The notes under the pieces: generated by a model
Seen by the model: the letters and a program-made list of their open reading frames with translations, nothing else
Told to the model about the DNA's origin: nothing
Database searches by the model: none
Program-made: the position numbers and the translations under genes
NCBI GenBank assembly: GCA_964477115.1
Contig: CAYZCY010000006.1
Coordinates: 1 to 55,381 of the forward strand
DNA from: RGIG3135 sp964477115
GTDB taxonomy: Bacteria; Actinomycetota; Coriobacteriia; Coriobacteriales; Eggerthellaceae
DNA length: 55,381 nucleotides
Reading direction: 5' to 3'
Shown here: positions 1-7,972 of the stretch, piece by piece
Layout of the letters: every line of letters starts with the position of its first letter
How positions within the stretch are numbered: the first letter of the stretch is position 1

Positions 1-1
1 C

Positions 2-184
2 GGCCTGCCCGATCTGGTGAACTTTGCGAATGCCCTCGAGGCGGCCACCGTGGCCGTCATCGAAAGCGGTCGCATGACGGGCGACCTGGCGCTTATCACC
101 ACGCTTGAGAATCCGCAGAAGCTCTCCACTCACGACTTCATCTTGGCGGTAGCTGACGAACTGCGAAACGGGCTTGTGCGATAA
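2..184 (+). CDS. icd: NADP-dependent isocitrate dehydrogenase, C-terminal fragment
   Basis: The window opens inside this gene; only the last 60 codons are present, in frame from base 2 to a TAA stop. The visible tail contains ESGRMTGDLAL followed by a short helix ending DELRNGL. This resembles the end of the roughly 400-residue homodimeric NADP isocitrate dehydrogenases, where the same place reads VE.G.MTKDLA and then a terminal helix. The family decarboxylates isocitrate to 2-oxoglutarate in the cytoplasm. The active site and cofactor residues lie upstream and cannot be checked, so the call rests on the tail alone. Confidence 0.62.
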   Translation, partial: GLPDLVNFANALEAATVAVIESGRMTGDLALITTLENPQKLSTHDFILAVADELRNGLVR

Positions 185-225
185 TTGGTGGCTGTGTTTG
201 GCATCGCTTTTCCAGGGAGCGTTTG

Positions 226-1293
226 ATGGCTCGAGCCGAAAAACCCACGAAAATGTTCCTATCGTATACGGCTCAGCTCGTGCTCAGGTTCGTCTTGTTC
301 GGTTTGGGCATAGCCGCTTGCGCGCTTGCCCCCGAGCAGCTTTCCATGTCGGAGAGCTTCGGTTTTCGCGGAGGATTTGACCTGATCGATGCCGTTTTCA
401 TTCTGATCGTGCTCGACAACCTGAGCAAGTTCTTTCCCGGCGCCAAGATCTCCATGGGCAGCCTGAAGCAGTACGGTGAGTTTCACGTGCCCACGCTCAA
501 GATGTTTCAAGGTGGCCGCGAGGCCGTGCTGGCCTACGTGCGCGAGATGATTGCCCAGGGCCGCATTGCCATCGAGCGTTTCCCCTCCACCTTTTCTCAG
601 CAGCTGCGAACGGCATGGGAGGAAACGGTGTCGGGTACGCGCGACTCTATCCGCACCCTGTTGCGCAGCATCGATTTCCTGCGCCTCATTCCCTTCGAGG
701 AAGCGCAGCTGTCCGTAGACAGTGAGGCCCGTGAGCAGATTCGTCGCGATCGCTTCAGCCAGACTGGTCGCGCGGGTGCTTTCTGGGTCGTGTTCAACGT
801 GGCTATAGCGCTTGCACTTAGCCGGCTCGGTTTCATTGGCGAAGGTGCGCCCTACCAGGAGCAGGTCCTTGTCATGTGGGTTCTGATCTATTTCCTCTTC
901 GATATGATCTGCGTGGTTTTGTGGTGCCCGGTGCAGCTTTTGGTCATGAGGAATCGCTGCTGTACCACCTGCCAGATCTTCAACTGGGATGCCATCATGA
1001 CCGTAACTCCCTTGCTGCTTATCGTGGGCGACTTGAGCTGCGCATGGTTTGTCTGGCCTTTGCTGCTTCTCGCCTTCGTGATTCTTGTGCGTTGGGAGCT
1101 TGCTTTCGCGCGTCATCCCGAGCGCTTCGACGAGAGGACCAACGCATCTTTGGCTTGCGCTAACTGCAAGGACAAGCTTTGCTACATCCGCGAGCCTATC
1201 TATAGAAAACCCCCCGACATTCCAAGTCTTGCCAATACGATGACAGGGTATGATGGGCGTGAATACGAGTCGATGGGGAAGGAGGCTTCGTGA
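226..1293 (+). CDS. Polytopic membrane protein of unknown function with paired cysteines
   Basis: I do not recognise this family. ATG at 226 follows an AGGGAG ribosome site at 214-219; an in-frame TTG three bases earlier is less well placed. The 355-residue product has a hydrophobic segment near residues 12-30, a second around 47-58, a charged cytoplasmic-looking region (about 75-190), then three or four membrane segments between about 190 and 300. Two cysteine groups stand out: RCCTTCQIFNWD in the loop after the third or fourth segment, and CANCKDKLC near the C-terminus. These could bind a metal or form disulfides. The stop overlaps the GTG start of the CapA-like gene by four bases (GTGA), so the two genes are probably co-translated and may share an envelope function. 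Confidence 0.75.
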   Translation: MARAEKPTKMFLSYTAQLVLRFVLFGLGIAACALAPEQLSMSESFGFRGGFDLIDAVFILIVLDNLSKFFPGAKISMGSLKQYGEFHVPTLKMFQGGREAVLAYVREMIAQGRIAIERFPSTFSQQLRTAWEETVSGTRDSIRTLLRSIDFLRLIPFEEAQLSVDSEAREQIRRDRFSQTGRAGAFWVVFNVAIALALSRLGFIGEGAPYQEQVLVMWVLIYFLFDMICVVLWCPVQLLVMRNRCCTTCQIFNWDAIMTVTPLLLIVGDLSCAWFVWPLLLLAFVILVRWELAFARHPERFDERTNASLACANCKDKLCYIREPIYRKPPDIPSLANTMTGYDGREYESMGKEAS

Positions 1294-2810
1294 GCGACGA
1301 TCGCCAGGAGCGAGGAATGAATGCATCGGAAGATGAGCGCTTGGCTGCACGCCGCGCTGCCGCACGCGAGCGCTTGGCCGCTCGTCAGAACGCTCGGGCG
1401 GCCGCCGGTCAACACGCCCCCGCGTCGGGCGATGATGGCAATGCGCCCTCTGGCCGCGTTGTGGTAAACCCGGATGGCCGCGTTGACCGCATCTCGCGTC
1501 GTGCTCCCTCCATGAGCTCTCCGAACGATCAACGCATGCCCGCACCCTCGCCTCAGCGGGCCCAGCGCGCATCTTCGCGCAATCATGCTGCCGATGTTTC
1601 CCGCAAGGCGAAGGGAGTCGAGGTTCGCAGATCTACCCCTGCTTCTGTCGATTACAACTATCCGCCCGCATCGCGCGGCGCATCCGTTCCTCCTGCTTCC
1701 GGAAACAACAAGCCCTCTGTCCTTCCCAAGATTATTGCTTTTGTGGTGGTGCTTGCCCTGGTTGCCGGCATCGCCTTTGGCGTTGTTCCCTTCGTTAAGA
1801 ATATGCTTTCCGCGGGCGAGGTGAGCAGTGGCGGAAGCGACAACCGCCTCGATGTGGCAGACGATGCCGTGGCTCCCGTGAGCCTGACCGTTACCTTCGC
1901 CGGTGATTGCACTCTTGGCACCGACGCTAACTTCAACAAGTCCACCAGCTTACCGGCCAAGTATGACGAAGTGGGCGACCCCGCCTACTTCATGGCCAAT
2001 GTTTACGACATCTTCTCCACCGATGACCTCACGGTGGTCAACCTTGAGGGCACTTTGACTGGGTCAACCACGCGCGTTGACAAGCAGTACGCTTTCAAGG
2101 GCGATACGGCCTACACCTCCATCTTGACTTCGGGCGATATTGAGGCTGTAAGCTTGGCCAACAATCATTCCAAGGATTATGGCGAGCAAAGCTACACCGA
2201 CACCATTGCCGCATGTGACGCGGCGGGCGTTCCCAGCTTTGGCTATGACCGCATTGCCTATGTTGACGTCAAGGGCATCAAGGTTGCCCTCATTGGCACC
2301 TATGAGCTTGCTATCCACGAGGGCATCAAGGATGAGATGGTCTCCAATATCGCCGAGGCCCGTGCACAAGGTGCCCAGTTGGTTTTGGTGTACATGCATT
2401 GGGGACTTGAGCGTGAATACGTGCCCAACAGTACGCAAATGAACCTGGGCCACGCCGCCATTGATGCTGGTGCCGACTTGGTTGTTGGTGCTCACCCGCA
2501 TGTTATCCAAGGCTATGAGGTGTACAAGGATCGCTATATTGTGTACAGCTTGGGCAACTTCTGCTTTGGCGGCAACTCAAATCCCTCCGACAAGGACTGC
2601 ATGATCTTCCAGCAGACCTTTACGGTAACCGGTGACGATGTTGCTCTGGACAAGCAGGTGAACATCATCCCGTGCTCCATCTCTTCGACGAGCTCTTACA
2701 ACAACTATCAGCCAACTCCTGCAACAGGGTCTGAGGCCGATCGCATCATGGCGAAGATCGAAGATTCAAGTGCGAAGATTGCTGATGCGGCCGCTGCAAT
2801 GGCGTCGTAG
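1290..2810 (+). CDS. CapA-family (poly-gamma-glutamate synthesis type) membrane-anchored phosphoesterase
   Basis: This 506-residue protein starts at GTG 1290, with GGAAGGAGG about six bases upstream; the downstream ATG at 1317 has a poorly spaced site. Residues 1-145 are low-complexity, rich in Ala, Arg, Pro and Ser. A single membrane span follows (about 148-170), then an outward-facing CapA/PGA_cap metallophosphatase domain. Its hallmarks are VTFAGDCTLG at the start, NLEGTLT, LANNHSKDYG, YMHWGLE, GAHPHVIQG and YSLGNFCFG, the usual metal-binding Asp/Asn/His positions of this fold. The family is linked to poly-gamma-glutamate capsules, but the CapB and CapC synthase genes are not nearby. A more general envelope phosphoesterase role is therefore equally possible. 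Confidence 0.85.
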   Translation: MSDDRQERGMNASEDERLAARRAAARERLAARQNARAAAGQHAPASGDDGNAPSGRVVVNPDGRVDRISRRAPSMSSPNDQRMPAPSPQRAQRASSRNHAADVSRKAKGVEVRRSTPASVDYNYPPASRGASVPPASGNNKPSVLPKIIAFVVVLALVAGIAFGVVPFVKNMLSAGEVSSGGSDNRLDVADDAVAPVSLTVTFAGDCTLGTDANFNKSTSLPAKYDEVGDPAYFMANVYDIFSTDDLTVVNLEGTLTGSTTRVDKQYAFKGDTAYTSILTSGDIEAVSLANNHSKDYGEQSYTDTIAACDAAGVPSFGYDRIAYVDVKGIKVALIGTYELAIHEGIKDEMVSNIAEARAQGAQLVLVYMHWGLEREYVPNSTQMNLGHAAIDAGADLVVGAHPHVIQGYEVYKDRYIVYSLGNFCFGGNSNPSDKDCMIFQQTFTVTGDDVALDKQVNIIPCSISSTSSYNNYQPTPATGSEADRIMAKIEDSSAKIADAAAAMAS

Positions 2811-2840
2811 GAACCGACGGGTTACGACGCTGTAAAGTTT

Positions 2841-2875
2841 TGAACTGCACCCAAGTGCTCTTGTTCATAATGAAC
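2841..2875. promoter_or_regulatory. Nested inverted repeats upstream of ddh (possible operator)
   Basis: GTTCATAATGAAC (2863-2875) is a perfect 13-bp palindrome. An overlapping larger dyad pairs TGAAC (2841-2845) and GCAC (2847-2850) with GTGC (2855-2858) and GTTCA (2863-2867). They lie 70-100 bases before the ddh start. A repressor site is the simplest reading, but no matching regulator gene is present. Confidence 0.4.
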
Positions 2876-2943
2876 GCGAGCATAGCTTTTGTCTTCAAAT
2901 ACATAGGATCAAGTTTTTGGTTTCTGCCCTCAAGGAGGCGTTT

Positions 2944-3930
2944 ATGACGATTCGTATTGGTATTCTCGGTTATGGCAACCTTGGTCGTGGCGTTGAACTG
3001 GCATGTCGCGACAATGCGGATACCGAGTTGGTGGCCCTGTTCACGCGCCGAGATCCCTCTTCGGTGAAAACGCAGACTGAGGGCCTTGCCGTTTATTCTT
3101 CCGCTACCCTTGAGGATCATGTGGGCGACATTGATGTGCTGGTGATCTGCGGTGGCAGCGCGACCGACCTTCCCGAGCAGACGCCCGCTTGCGCAAAGCT
3201 GTTCAACGTGGTCGATTCCTTTGACACGCACGCAAACATTCCCGCTCATTTCGCCCGCGTTGACGAGGCGGCTTGCGCGGGCGGCAAGGTTGCGGTCATC
3301 TCCGCTGGCTGGGATCCGGGTATGTTCTCGGTTGCTCGCGTGTACGCGAACGCCATTCTTCCCAACGGTGCCGACTACACCTTCTGGGGTCGCGGCGTGT
3401 CCCAGGGTCACAGCGATGCTATCCGTCGCATTCCCGGCGTGATCGACGCTCGTCAGTACACAGTTCCGGTGCCCTCGGCGCTCGAGGCTGTTCGCGCGGG
3501 AGAAAACCCGCAGCTTTCCACGCGCGAGAAGCATACGCGTGAGTGCTTTGTGGCTATCGAGGAGGGCGCTGACGCCGCGGCAATTGAGAAGGCCATTGTG
3601 GGGATGCCCAACTACTTCGCCGACTACGACACCACCGTTACCTTTGTGTCTGCCGAAGATCTTGCCGTGAACCATGCGGGCCTTCCTCATGGCGGATCGG
3701 TGATTCGCACCGGCACCACCGGGCTCGATGGCCAGAACAAGCATGTCATCGAGTACTCGCTCGAGCTTGACTCCAACCCCGAGTTTACCGGCAGCGTTCT
3801 TCTGGCCTGTGCTCGTGCGGCTTATCGTATGGCTGAGGCGGGGCAGTTTGGCTGCAAGACCATTTTCGATATCCCGCCTGCCATGATGAGCGCTCTGAGC
3901 CCCGAGGATTTGCGCGCCCATATGCTGTAA
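2944..3930 (+). CDS. ddh: meso-Diaminopimelate D-dehydrogenase
   Basis: This cytoplasmic enzyme reductively aminates tetrahydrodipicolinate to meso-DAP with NADPH, a one-step branch of lysine and cell-wall precursor synthesis. The 328-residue product has the family's usual length. It begins with the Rossmann motif IGILGYGNLGRGVE and continues with NVVDSFDTHANIP, SAGWDPGMFS, GRGVSQGHSDAIRRIPGV and GLPHGGSVIRTG, which are typical of Ddh and contain its substrate-binding Asp, Trp and His positions. ATG 2944 has AAGGAGG at 2931-2937; an in-frame TTG at 2917 lacks such a site. The gene is monocistronic. It fits MurE downstream (15162-16649), which carries the DAP-selective DNPR motif. Confidence 0.94.
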   Translation: MTIRIGILGYGNLGRGVELACRDNADTELVALFTRRDPSSVKTQTEGLAVYSSATLEDHVGDIDVLVICGGSATDLPEQTPACAKLFNVVDSFDTHANIPAHFARVDEAACAGGKVAVISAGWDPGMFSVARVYANAILPNGADYTFWGRGVSQGHSDAIRRIPGVIDARQYTVPVPSALEAVRAGENPQLSTREKHTRECFVAIEEGADAAAIEKAIVGMPNYFADYDTTVTFVSAEDLAVNHAGLPHGGSVIRTGTTGLDGQNKHVIEYSLELDSNPEFTGSVLLACARAAYRMAEAGQFGCKTIFDIPPAMMSALSPEDLRAHML

Positions 3931-3970
3931 GCCTGCGGGAGGCTCGTATACCGCGAGAGCGAATGCCTTC

Positions 3971-3998
3971 TTGACCTCGTGATTCATTGTCTTACAAT
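3971..3998 (+). promoter_or_regulatory. Sigma-A-type promoter with overlapping dyad, for the NSS transporter
   Basis: -35 TTGACC (3971-3976), 16-bp spacer, -10 TACAAT (3993-3998). The perfect inverted repeat CATTGT-CTT-ACAATG (3985-3999) covers the -10 element, so a bound repressor would block it. Confidence 0.65.
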
Positions 3999-4027
3999 GA
4001 GTTGACTTGTCGAGGAAAAGAGTATGT

Positions 4028-5419
4028 ATGAGCAATTCTAATCATTCTGCTGACGACGCAGTTCTCGCAGAGGGCGAGGCTGTGGGCGCTGCTGGAAAGC
4101 AGCGTGACACCTTTGCCTCCCGTACGGGCTTTATCTTGGCCTGCGTGGGTAGTGCCGTTGGCATGGCTAACATCTGGCTGTTCCCGTATCGCGTTGCCGA
4201 GTTCGGCGGCGCAGCTTTCCTGATCCCGTACTTTATCTTCGTAGCCTTGCTTGGCTTCACGGGCGTTATCGGTGAGATGGCTTTTGGTCGCGCTATGGGC
4301 ACTGGTCCCATGGGTGCTTTTGGCAAGGCGCTTGAGATGCGCGGCGTCAAAAACGGAAACAAGATCGGCCGTGCGCTTGGCCTCATTCCCACCTTGGGCG
4401 CGTTGGGTATCGCCATCGGTTATGCCGTCGTGCTTGGCTGGGCGCTTAAGTACGCCTTCGCCTCCTTTAGCGGCGAGCTCATCGCTCTTGAGAGCGTGGG
4501 CGCTTACTTCGGCGCCATCACGAGTGACTTCGGCAACGTTTTCTTCCATATGTTGGGCTTGGCGCTTACCTTCATCGTGATGATCATCGGTGTGTCTAAA
4601 GGCATCGAGCGCATGAACAAGGTGCTCATGCCCGTGTTCTTTGTGCTGCTTGTCATCGTGGCGGTTCGCGTTGCCTTCCTTCCCGGTGCATCTGCTGGAT
4701 ACCAGTATCTGCTGGTTCCGCGTTGGGAGGCGCTTGCTAATCCCACTACCTGGGTTTACGCCCTCGGCCAGGCCTTCTTCAGTCTATCCCTTGCAGGTGG
4801 CGGTACGGTTGTCTACGGCTCCTACCTCAAGAAGTCCGAAAATGTGGTGACTGCCGCCCGCAACGTTGCCATCTTCGACACCTTCGCGGCTTGCGTGGCT
4901 GCTTGCGCCATCGTTCCGGCTGTGTTTGCCTTTGGCTTGGACATCTCCAGCGGCCCGCCGCTCATGTTCATTACGCTTCCGGGTATCTTCCAATCCATGC
5001 CTGCTGGCAACCTGTTCATGATCATCTTCTTCGTAGCAGTGTGCTTTGCCGCTATCACCAGCTTGGTCAACCTGTTTGAGCCGCCTATCGAGGCGCTTGA
5101 GGAGCAGTTCAAGATCCCGCGCTGGGCTGCAGTTGCCATCGTTGCCATACTTGCCGTCGGTGTCGGTCTGTTCCTTGAAAACGGCGACGTCGTATCCACG
5201 TGGATGGATATTGTGTCCATTTACGTTATGCCGGTCGGCGCGCTCATGGCTGCTGTCATGTTCTTCTGGGTTTGCCCGAAGGGCTTTGCAAAGGCTCAGG
5301 CTGAGCTGGGTTATGGCAAGAAGCTGGGTCCGTGGTTTGACATCATGACGAAGTACGTGTTCGTGCCCATTACTGCGGCGGTTATCATCCTGGGCATCTT
5401 CTACGGTGGCATCGGCTAG
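4028..5419 (+). CDS. Sodium:neurotransmitter symporter (SNF/NSS) family transporter
   Basis: This is a predicted Na+-coupled importer of an amino acid or related amine in the cytoplasmic membrane. The 463-residue protein has about 11-12 hydrophobic segments. It shows the NSS first-helix signature: residues around GFILACVGSAVGMANIWLFPY give the Gly-rich unwound Na+/substrate site, followed by FGGAAFLIPYF and GFTGVIGEMAFGRA. FFSLSLAGG later corresponds to the helix-6 unwound region. ATG 4028 has GAGGA about 11 bases upstream; an in-frame TTG at 4007 would add seven residues and lacks a ribosome site. The substrate cannot be told from sequence. The gene has its own promoter (3971-3998) and terminator. 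Confidence 0.92.
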   Translation: MSNSNHSADDAVLAEGEAVGAAGKQRDTFASRTGFILACVGSAVGMANIWLFPYRVAEFGGAAFLIPYFIFVALLGFTGVIGEMAFGRAMGTGPMGAFGKALEMRGVKNGNKIGRALGLIPTLGALGIAIGYAVVLGWALKYAFASFSGELIALESVGAYFGAITSDFGNVFFHMLGLALTFIVMIIGVSKGIERMNKVLMPVFFVLLVIVAVRVAFLPGASAGYQYLLVPRWEALANPTTWVYALGQAFFSLSLAGGGTVVYGSYLKKSENVVTAARNVAIFDTFAACVAACAIVPAVFAFGLDISSGPPLMFITLPGIFQSMPAGNLFMIIFFVAVCFAAITSLVNLFEPPIEALEEQFKIPRWAAVAIVAILAVGVGLFLENGDVVSTWMDIVSIYVMPVGALMAAVMFFWVCPKGFAKAQAELGYGKKLGPWFDIMTKYVFVPITAAVIILGIFYGGIG

Positions 5420-5440
5420 TCAGCTTGCGTCACGCTTACG

Positions 5441-5480
5441 AGGGGCGGTTGCATCAAAGCGGTGCGGCTGCCCTTTTCTT
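5441..5480 (+). terminator. Intrinsic terminator after the NSS transporter
   Basis: A 12-bp stem pairs 5441-5452 with 5464-5475, with four G-T wobbles and an 11-nt loop, followed by TTTTCTTTT. It separates the transporter from the convergent methyltransferase gene. Confidence 0.72.
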
Positions 5481-5486
5481 TTGCGC

Positions 5487-6443
5487 TTAGTTGCGGTGAT
5501 TGGTTCGCAGCTCCCAGAAAGCCACGGCGCTTGCAGCGGCAACGTTGAGGGAGTCGACTTCGTGGTCCATGGGAATGCGCACGGTGTAGTCGCAGGCCGC
5601 AATGGTGCGCGCTGCGAGGCCGTCACCTTCCGTACCCAAAACCAGAGCGAGCTTGTCACAGGCTTGAAGGCGCTTGTCCTGCAGGGGGATGGAGTCATCC
5701 GACAGCGCGAGCGCCGCTGTTTTGAAGCCGAGTGCTTGCAGTTGCGGCACTCCCTCGCTTGCCCAATCGCGCGAACTGCCGATGTAGGTCCAGGGCACCT
5801 GGAAAACCGTGCCCATGGACACGCGCGCAGCACGACGGTAGAGAGGGTCGTGGCATGAAGGCGTTACGAGCACTGCATCGATGCCAAGAGCTGCGGCGGA
5901 TCGGAATATGGCGCCTATGTTGGTGAAGTTGGTGATGTCTTCGAGCACGGCAATCCTGCGGGCTCCCTGCAGGAGCTCTTCGAGCCGCGCGGGTTTCGGG
6001 CGAACGAAGGCCGCGAGGGGGCCGCGCGTTGTCTGGTAGCCGGTGATGGCTTTGCGCTGCTCTGCATTAGCTACGAAGATAGGCGTGTCTTCGTCGTCGG
6101 CTAACAAACGCTCGATGAGTTCGGTGCTCTGCTCAAGCCAGCACCGCTCGACAAACAGCGCGAAGCAGCGGCAGCCGCTTTTGAGGGCGCGCTCGATGAC
6201 GTTTTTGGATTCGGCTATGAAAAGCCCGTCCTGCAGGCTGTTGCGCGCGCTTACCCCAGAACCATCGGGGGTTTGCAATGCCGGCACTGCCCGGGCGCGG
6301 TCTGCGATATGGCCTTCTCGCTCCATGGCTAAGGCCAGGCCAAGCATTTGCTTGGGGTCCTTAAGCTCTGAGTCGGTCATGCGCGAGAAGACGGCGAGCC
6401 GAGGGTCGGCAAGGTGCTCATCGTCGAGCTCGATGAGGGGCAT
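5487..6443 (-). CDS. TrmH/SpoU-family RNA 2'-O-methyltransferase
   Basis: This is a SAM-dependent ribose methyltransferase of rRNA or tRNA with the trefoil-knot SPOUT fold. An N-terminal substrate-binding region (about 1-140) contains GLFIAESKNVIERAL. The knotted catalytic half carries the three family motifs: NIGAIFRSAAALG (motif 1, with the catalytic-type Arg), LVLGTEGDGL (motif 2) and IPMDHEVDSLNVAAASAVAF (motif 3). At 318 residues it is longer than TrmH or RlmB, and residues about 38-62 look like a loose insertion. The exact target base is not deducible. It is the last gene of a minus-strand set with the thioesterase and TatD genes, five bases after the thioesterase stop. Confidence 0.9.
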   Translation of the reverse strand: MPLIELDDEHLADPRLAVFSRMTDSELKDPKQMLGLALAMEREGHIADRARAVPALQTPDGSGVSARNSLQDGLFIAESKNVIERALKSGCRCFALFVERCWLEQSTELIERLLADDEDTPIFVANAEQRKAITGYQTTRGPLAAFVRPKPARLEELLQGARRIAVLEDITNFTNIGAIFRSAAALGIDAVLVTPSCHDPLYRRAARVSMGTVFQVPWTYIGSSRDWASEGVPQLQALGFKTAALALSDDSIPLQDKRLQACDKLALVLGTEGDGLAARTIAACDYTVRIPMDHEVDSLNVAAASAVAFWELRTNHRN

Positions 6444-6447
6444 GGTC

Positions 6448-6885
6448 CTATTCCTTGGTGCTCACGATGGTGTTGTAGTACTCGTAGAGCTCGGGGAAGT
6501 GGCGCTTGATGCTGATGGGCTTGAAGCTTTCCTTTTCCACGATACATGCGGTCACGTGACCCGATACGAGCGGCTTGTCTACTGCGGGGTCGGCATCGGC
6601 GCGAAACACCTGCTGCAGATACTTTGTTTTCGTGGGGCGGTTTTCGACTACTGTAGTGAGGACGAAGGCATCTTCGCCGTAACGCAGGGGCTCGCCGTAT
6701 TGCAGGTCAACGGCGTAGACCGGGCACAGGTAGCCGCGCTTTTCGAACTCGGTAAAGGGGTGACCGATCTTCTCCAAAAAGTCAGTGCGCGCCTCTTCGA
6801 AGTAGAGCAGGTAGTTGGCGTGGTAGACCACGCCCATCATGTCGGTTTCGGCGTAGCGCACCTTGATGGGTGTGCGGACTTGCAT
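6448..6885 (-). CDS. YbgC/4-hydroxybenzoyl-CoA thioesterase-family acyl-CoA thioesterase
   Basis: A hotdog-fold acyl-CoA thioesterase of 145 residues, normal for the family. The N-terminus carries the signature RYAETDMMGVVYHANYLLYFEEARTDFL (split here as RYAETDMMGVVYH and the following ANYLLYFEEAR), including the catalytic Asp of the YAETD motif. The rest of the fold ends near HFPELYEYY. ATG at 6885 has GAGGAG about eight bases upstream. An open frame continues upstream in the same register but belongs to the TatD region and has no coding character. The substrate is unknown; relatives act on short- to medium-chain acyl-CoA or acyl-ACP. Confidence 0.9.
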   Translation of the reverse strand: MQVRTPIKVRYAETDMMGVVYHANYLLYFEEARTDFLEKIGHPFTEFEKRGYLCPVYAVDLQYGEPLRYGEDAFVLTTVVENRPTKTKYLQQVFRADADPAVDKPLVSGHVTACIVEKESFKPISIKRHFPELYEYYNTIVSTKE

Positions 6886-6907
6886 GGTGTATCTCCTCGT
6901 GTTTCGT

Positions 6908-7696
6908 CTATCGATTGAGCAGGCCTTCGCTGGTGGCGTCCATGGCCTCGAGTATGCAGGTCGTGCCCACGCCGCGGATTTCCGCAATGTCGAGCAAGGC
7001 CTCGGTGAGGTCGGCGTTCCACTGGCTGGGCGAGTAGTTGGTGTGGTCGCGCGAGGGCATGTCGCTTTCAAGGAGCAGAAGCTCCGTGGGGATGATGCGC
7101 GCGTATTCGCGGCCACGCTTGGTTTTGAGCATGCGCCTGCCCACGGAGAAGTAGCATCCGAGCTCAATGGCGCGCTGAAGCTGGTCGGAAGGTCCGGCGT
7201 ACCAGTGCAGAATGCAGTCGCAGCTTGCCGCCGTACCCGTTTTCTCGAGGATGTCGAGGAGCTCCTTTTCGGCGCCGCTGCCGTGCAGCGAGATGAGTTT
7301 GCCGGGACCGGCGGCTTTAAGGATGCGCTCAAGGGCGGCCGTCTGCACGGCCTTAGCTTCCTCGTCTTCGGCGCGATGCCCGGTGAGGTCGAGGCCGATT
7401 TCGCCGATGAACTGAGCATCGACGGCCAGCTGCTCGAAAAGCGCCAGGGACTCTTCGCCGATGCGGCCATCGGCTATCCACCAGGGATGGGCGCCAAGCG
7501 CGAGGCGCGCATAGGCGGCGTTTTCGAAAGCGGGCTTGAGCCTCGCGTAGTCTTCGGGGCTTACCGTGTTGGAAAGCGAGTTGACGCCGCATCGAGAGGC
7601 TAAGGTCTCGAAGTCGGCCTTGTTCTCGACGAAGTCAAGGTGGCAGTGCATGTCGAAGAGCACGGCACGGTTGCCGGAGGATATTTCATTGGCCAT
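6908..7696 (-). CDS. TatD-family metal-dependent hydrolase/deoxyribonuclease
   Basis: A cytoplasmic TIM-barrel metallohydrolase of 262 residues. Metal-binding motifs appear in order: DMHCHLD (HxH near residue 17), GAHPWW, GEIGLD (bridging Glu), SLHGSG, HWYAG and LLESDMP (final Asp). TatD proteins are 3'-5' DNases acting in DNA repair and turnover. This one has the compact form without an iron-sulfur domain. It heads the minus-strand set TatD-YbgC-TrmH, 22 bases before the thioesterase start. Confidence 0.9.
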   Translation of the reverse strand: MANEISSGNRAVLFDMHCHLDFVENKADFETLASRCGVNSLSNTVSPEDYARLKPAFENAAYARLALGAHPWWIADGRIGEESLALFEQLAVDAQFIGEIGLDLTGHRAEDEEAKAVQTAALERILKAAGPGKLISLHGSGAEKELLDILEKTGTAASCDCILHWYAGPSDQLQRAIELGCYFSVGRRMLKTKRGREYARIIPTELLLLESDMPSRDHTNYSPSQWNADLTEALLDIAEIRGVGTTCILEAMDATSEGLLNR

Positions 7697-7972
7697 GGGG
7701 CACCTCGTTTTGGCTTGGTTTCGTACTGAGAACAGGATAGCTTAAAGGGGCTTGCCCGCCTTTGGGATTAGGGTAAAAAGCCTAAGTTAGCTGGGGTTTC
7801 TCGTTAAATGCGGCAAACTTCGAGCGGGCTATTTCTCGCGTTTTTCCACCGAGTGCCGCCCTGGCCTCGGGCTTTGCTTTCCAACGTGCGTATTTCTTGA
7901 AGATAGTATGTCGCCGCGCATGCCGTGGTACCATACTTCGGCTTTATTTTCCGAGATAAAACGAGGTTTCCC

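Noticed and set aside
2746..4035. Minus-strand open frame opposite ddh
   Set aside because: A shadow of ddh on the plus strand; no domain and no neighbouring genes in that direction.
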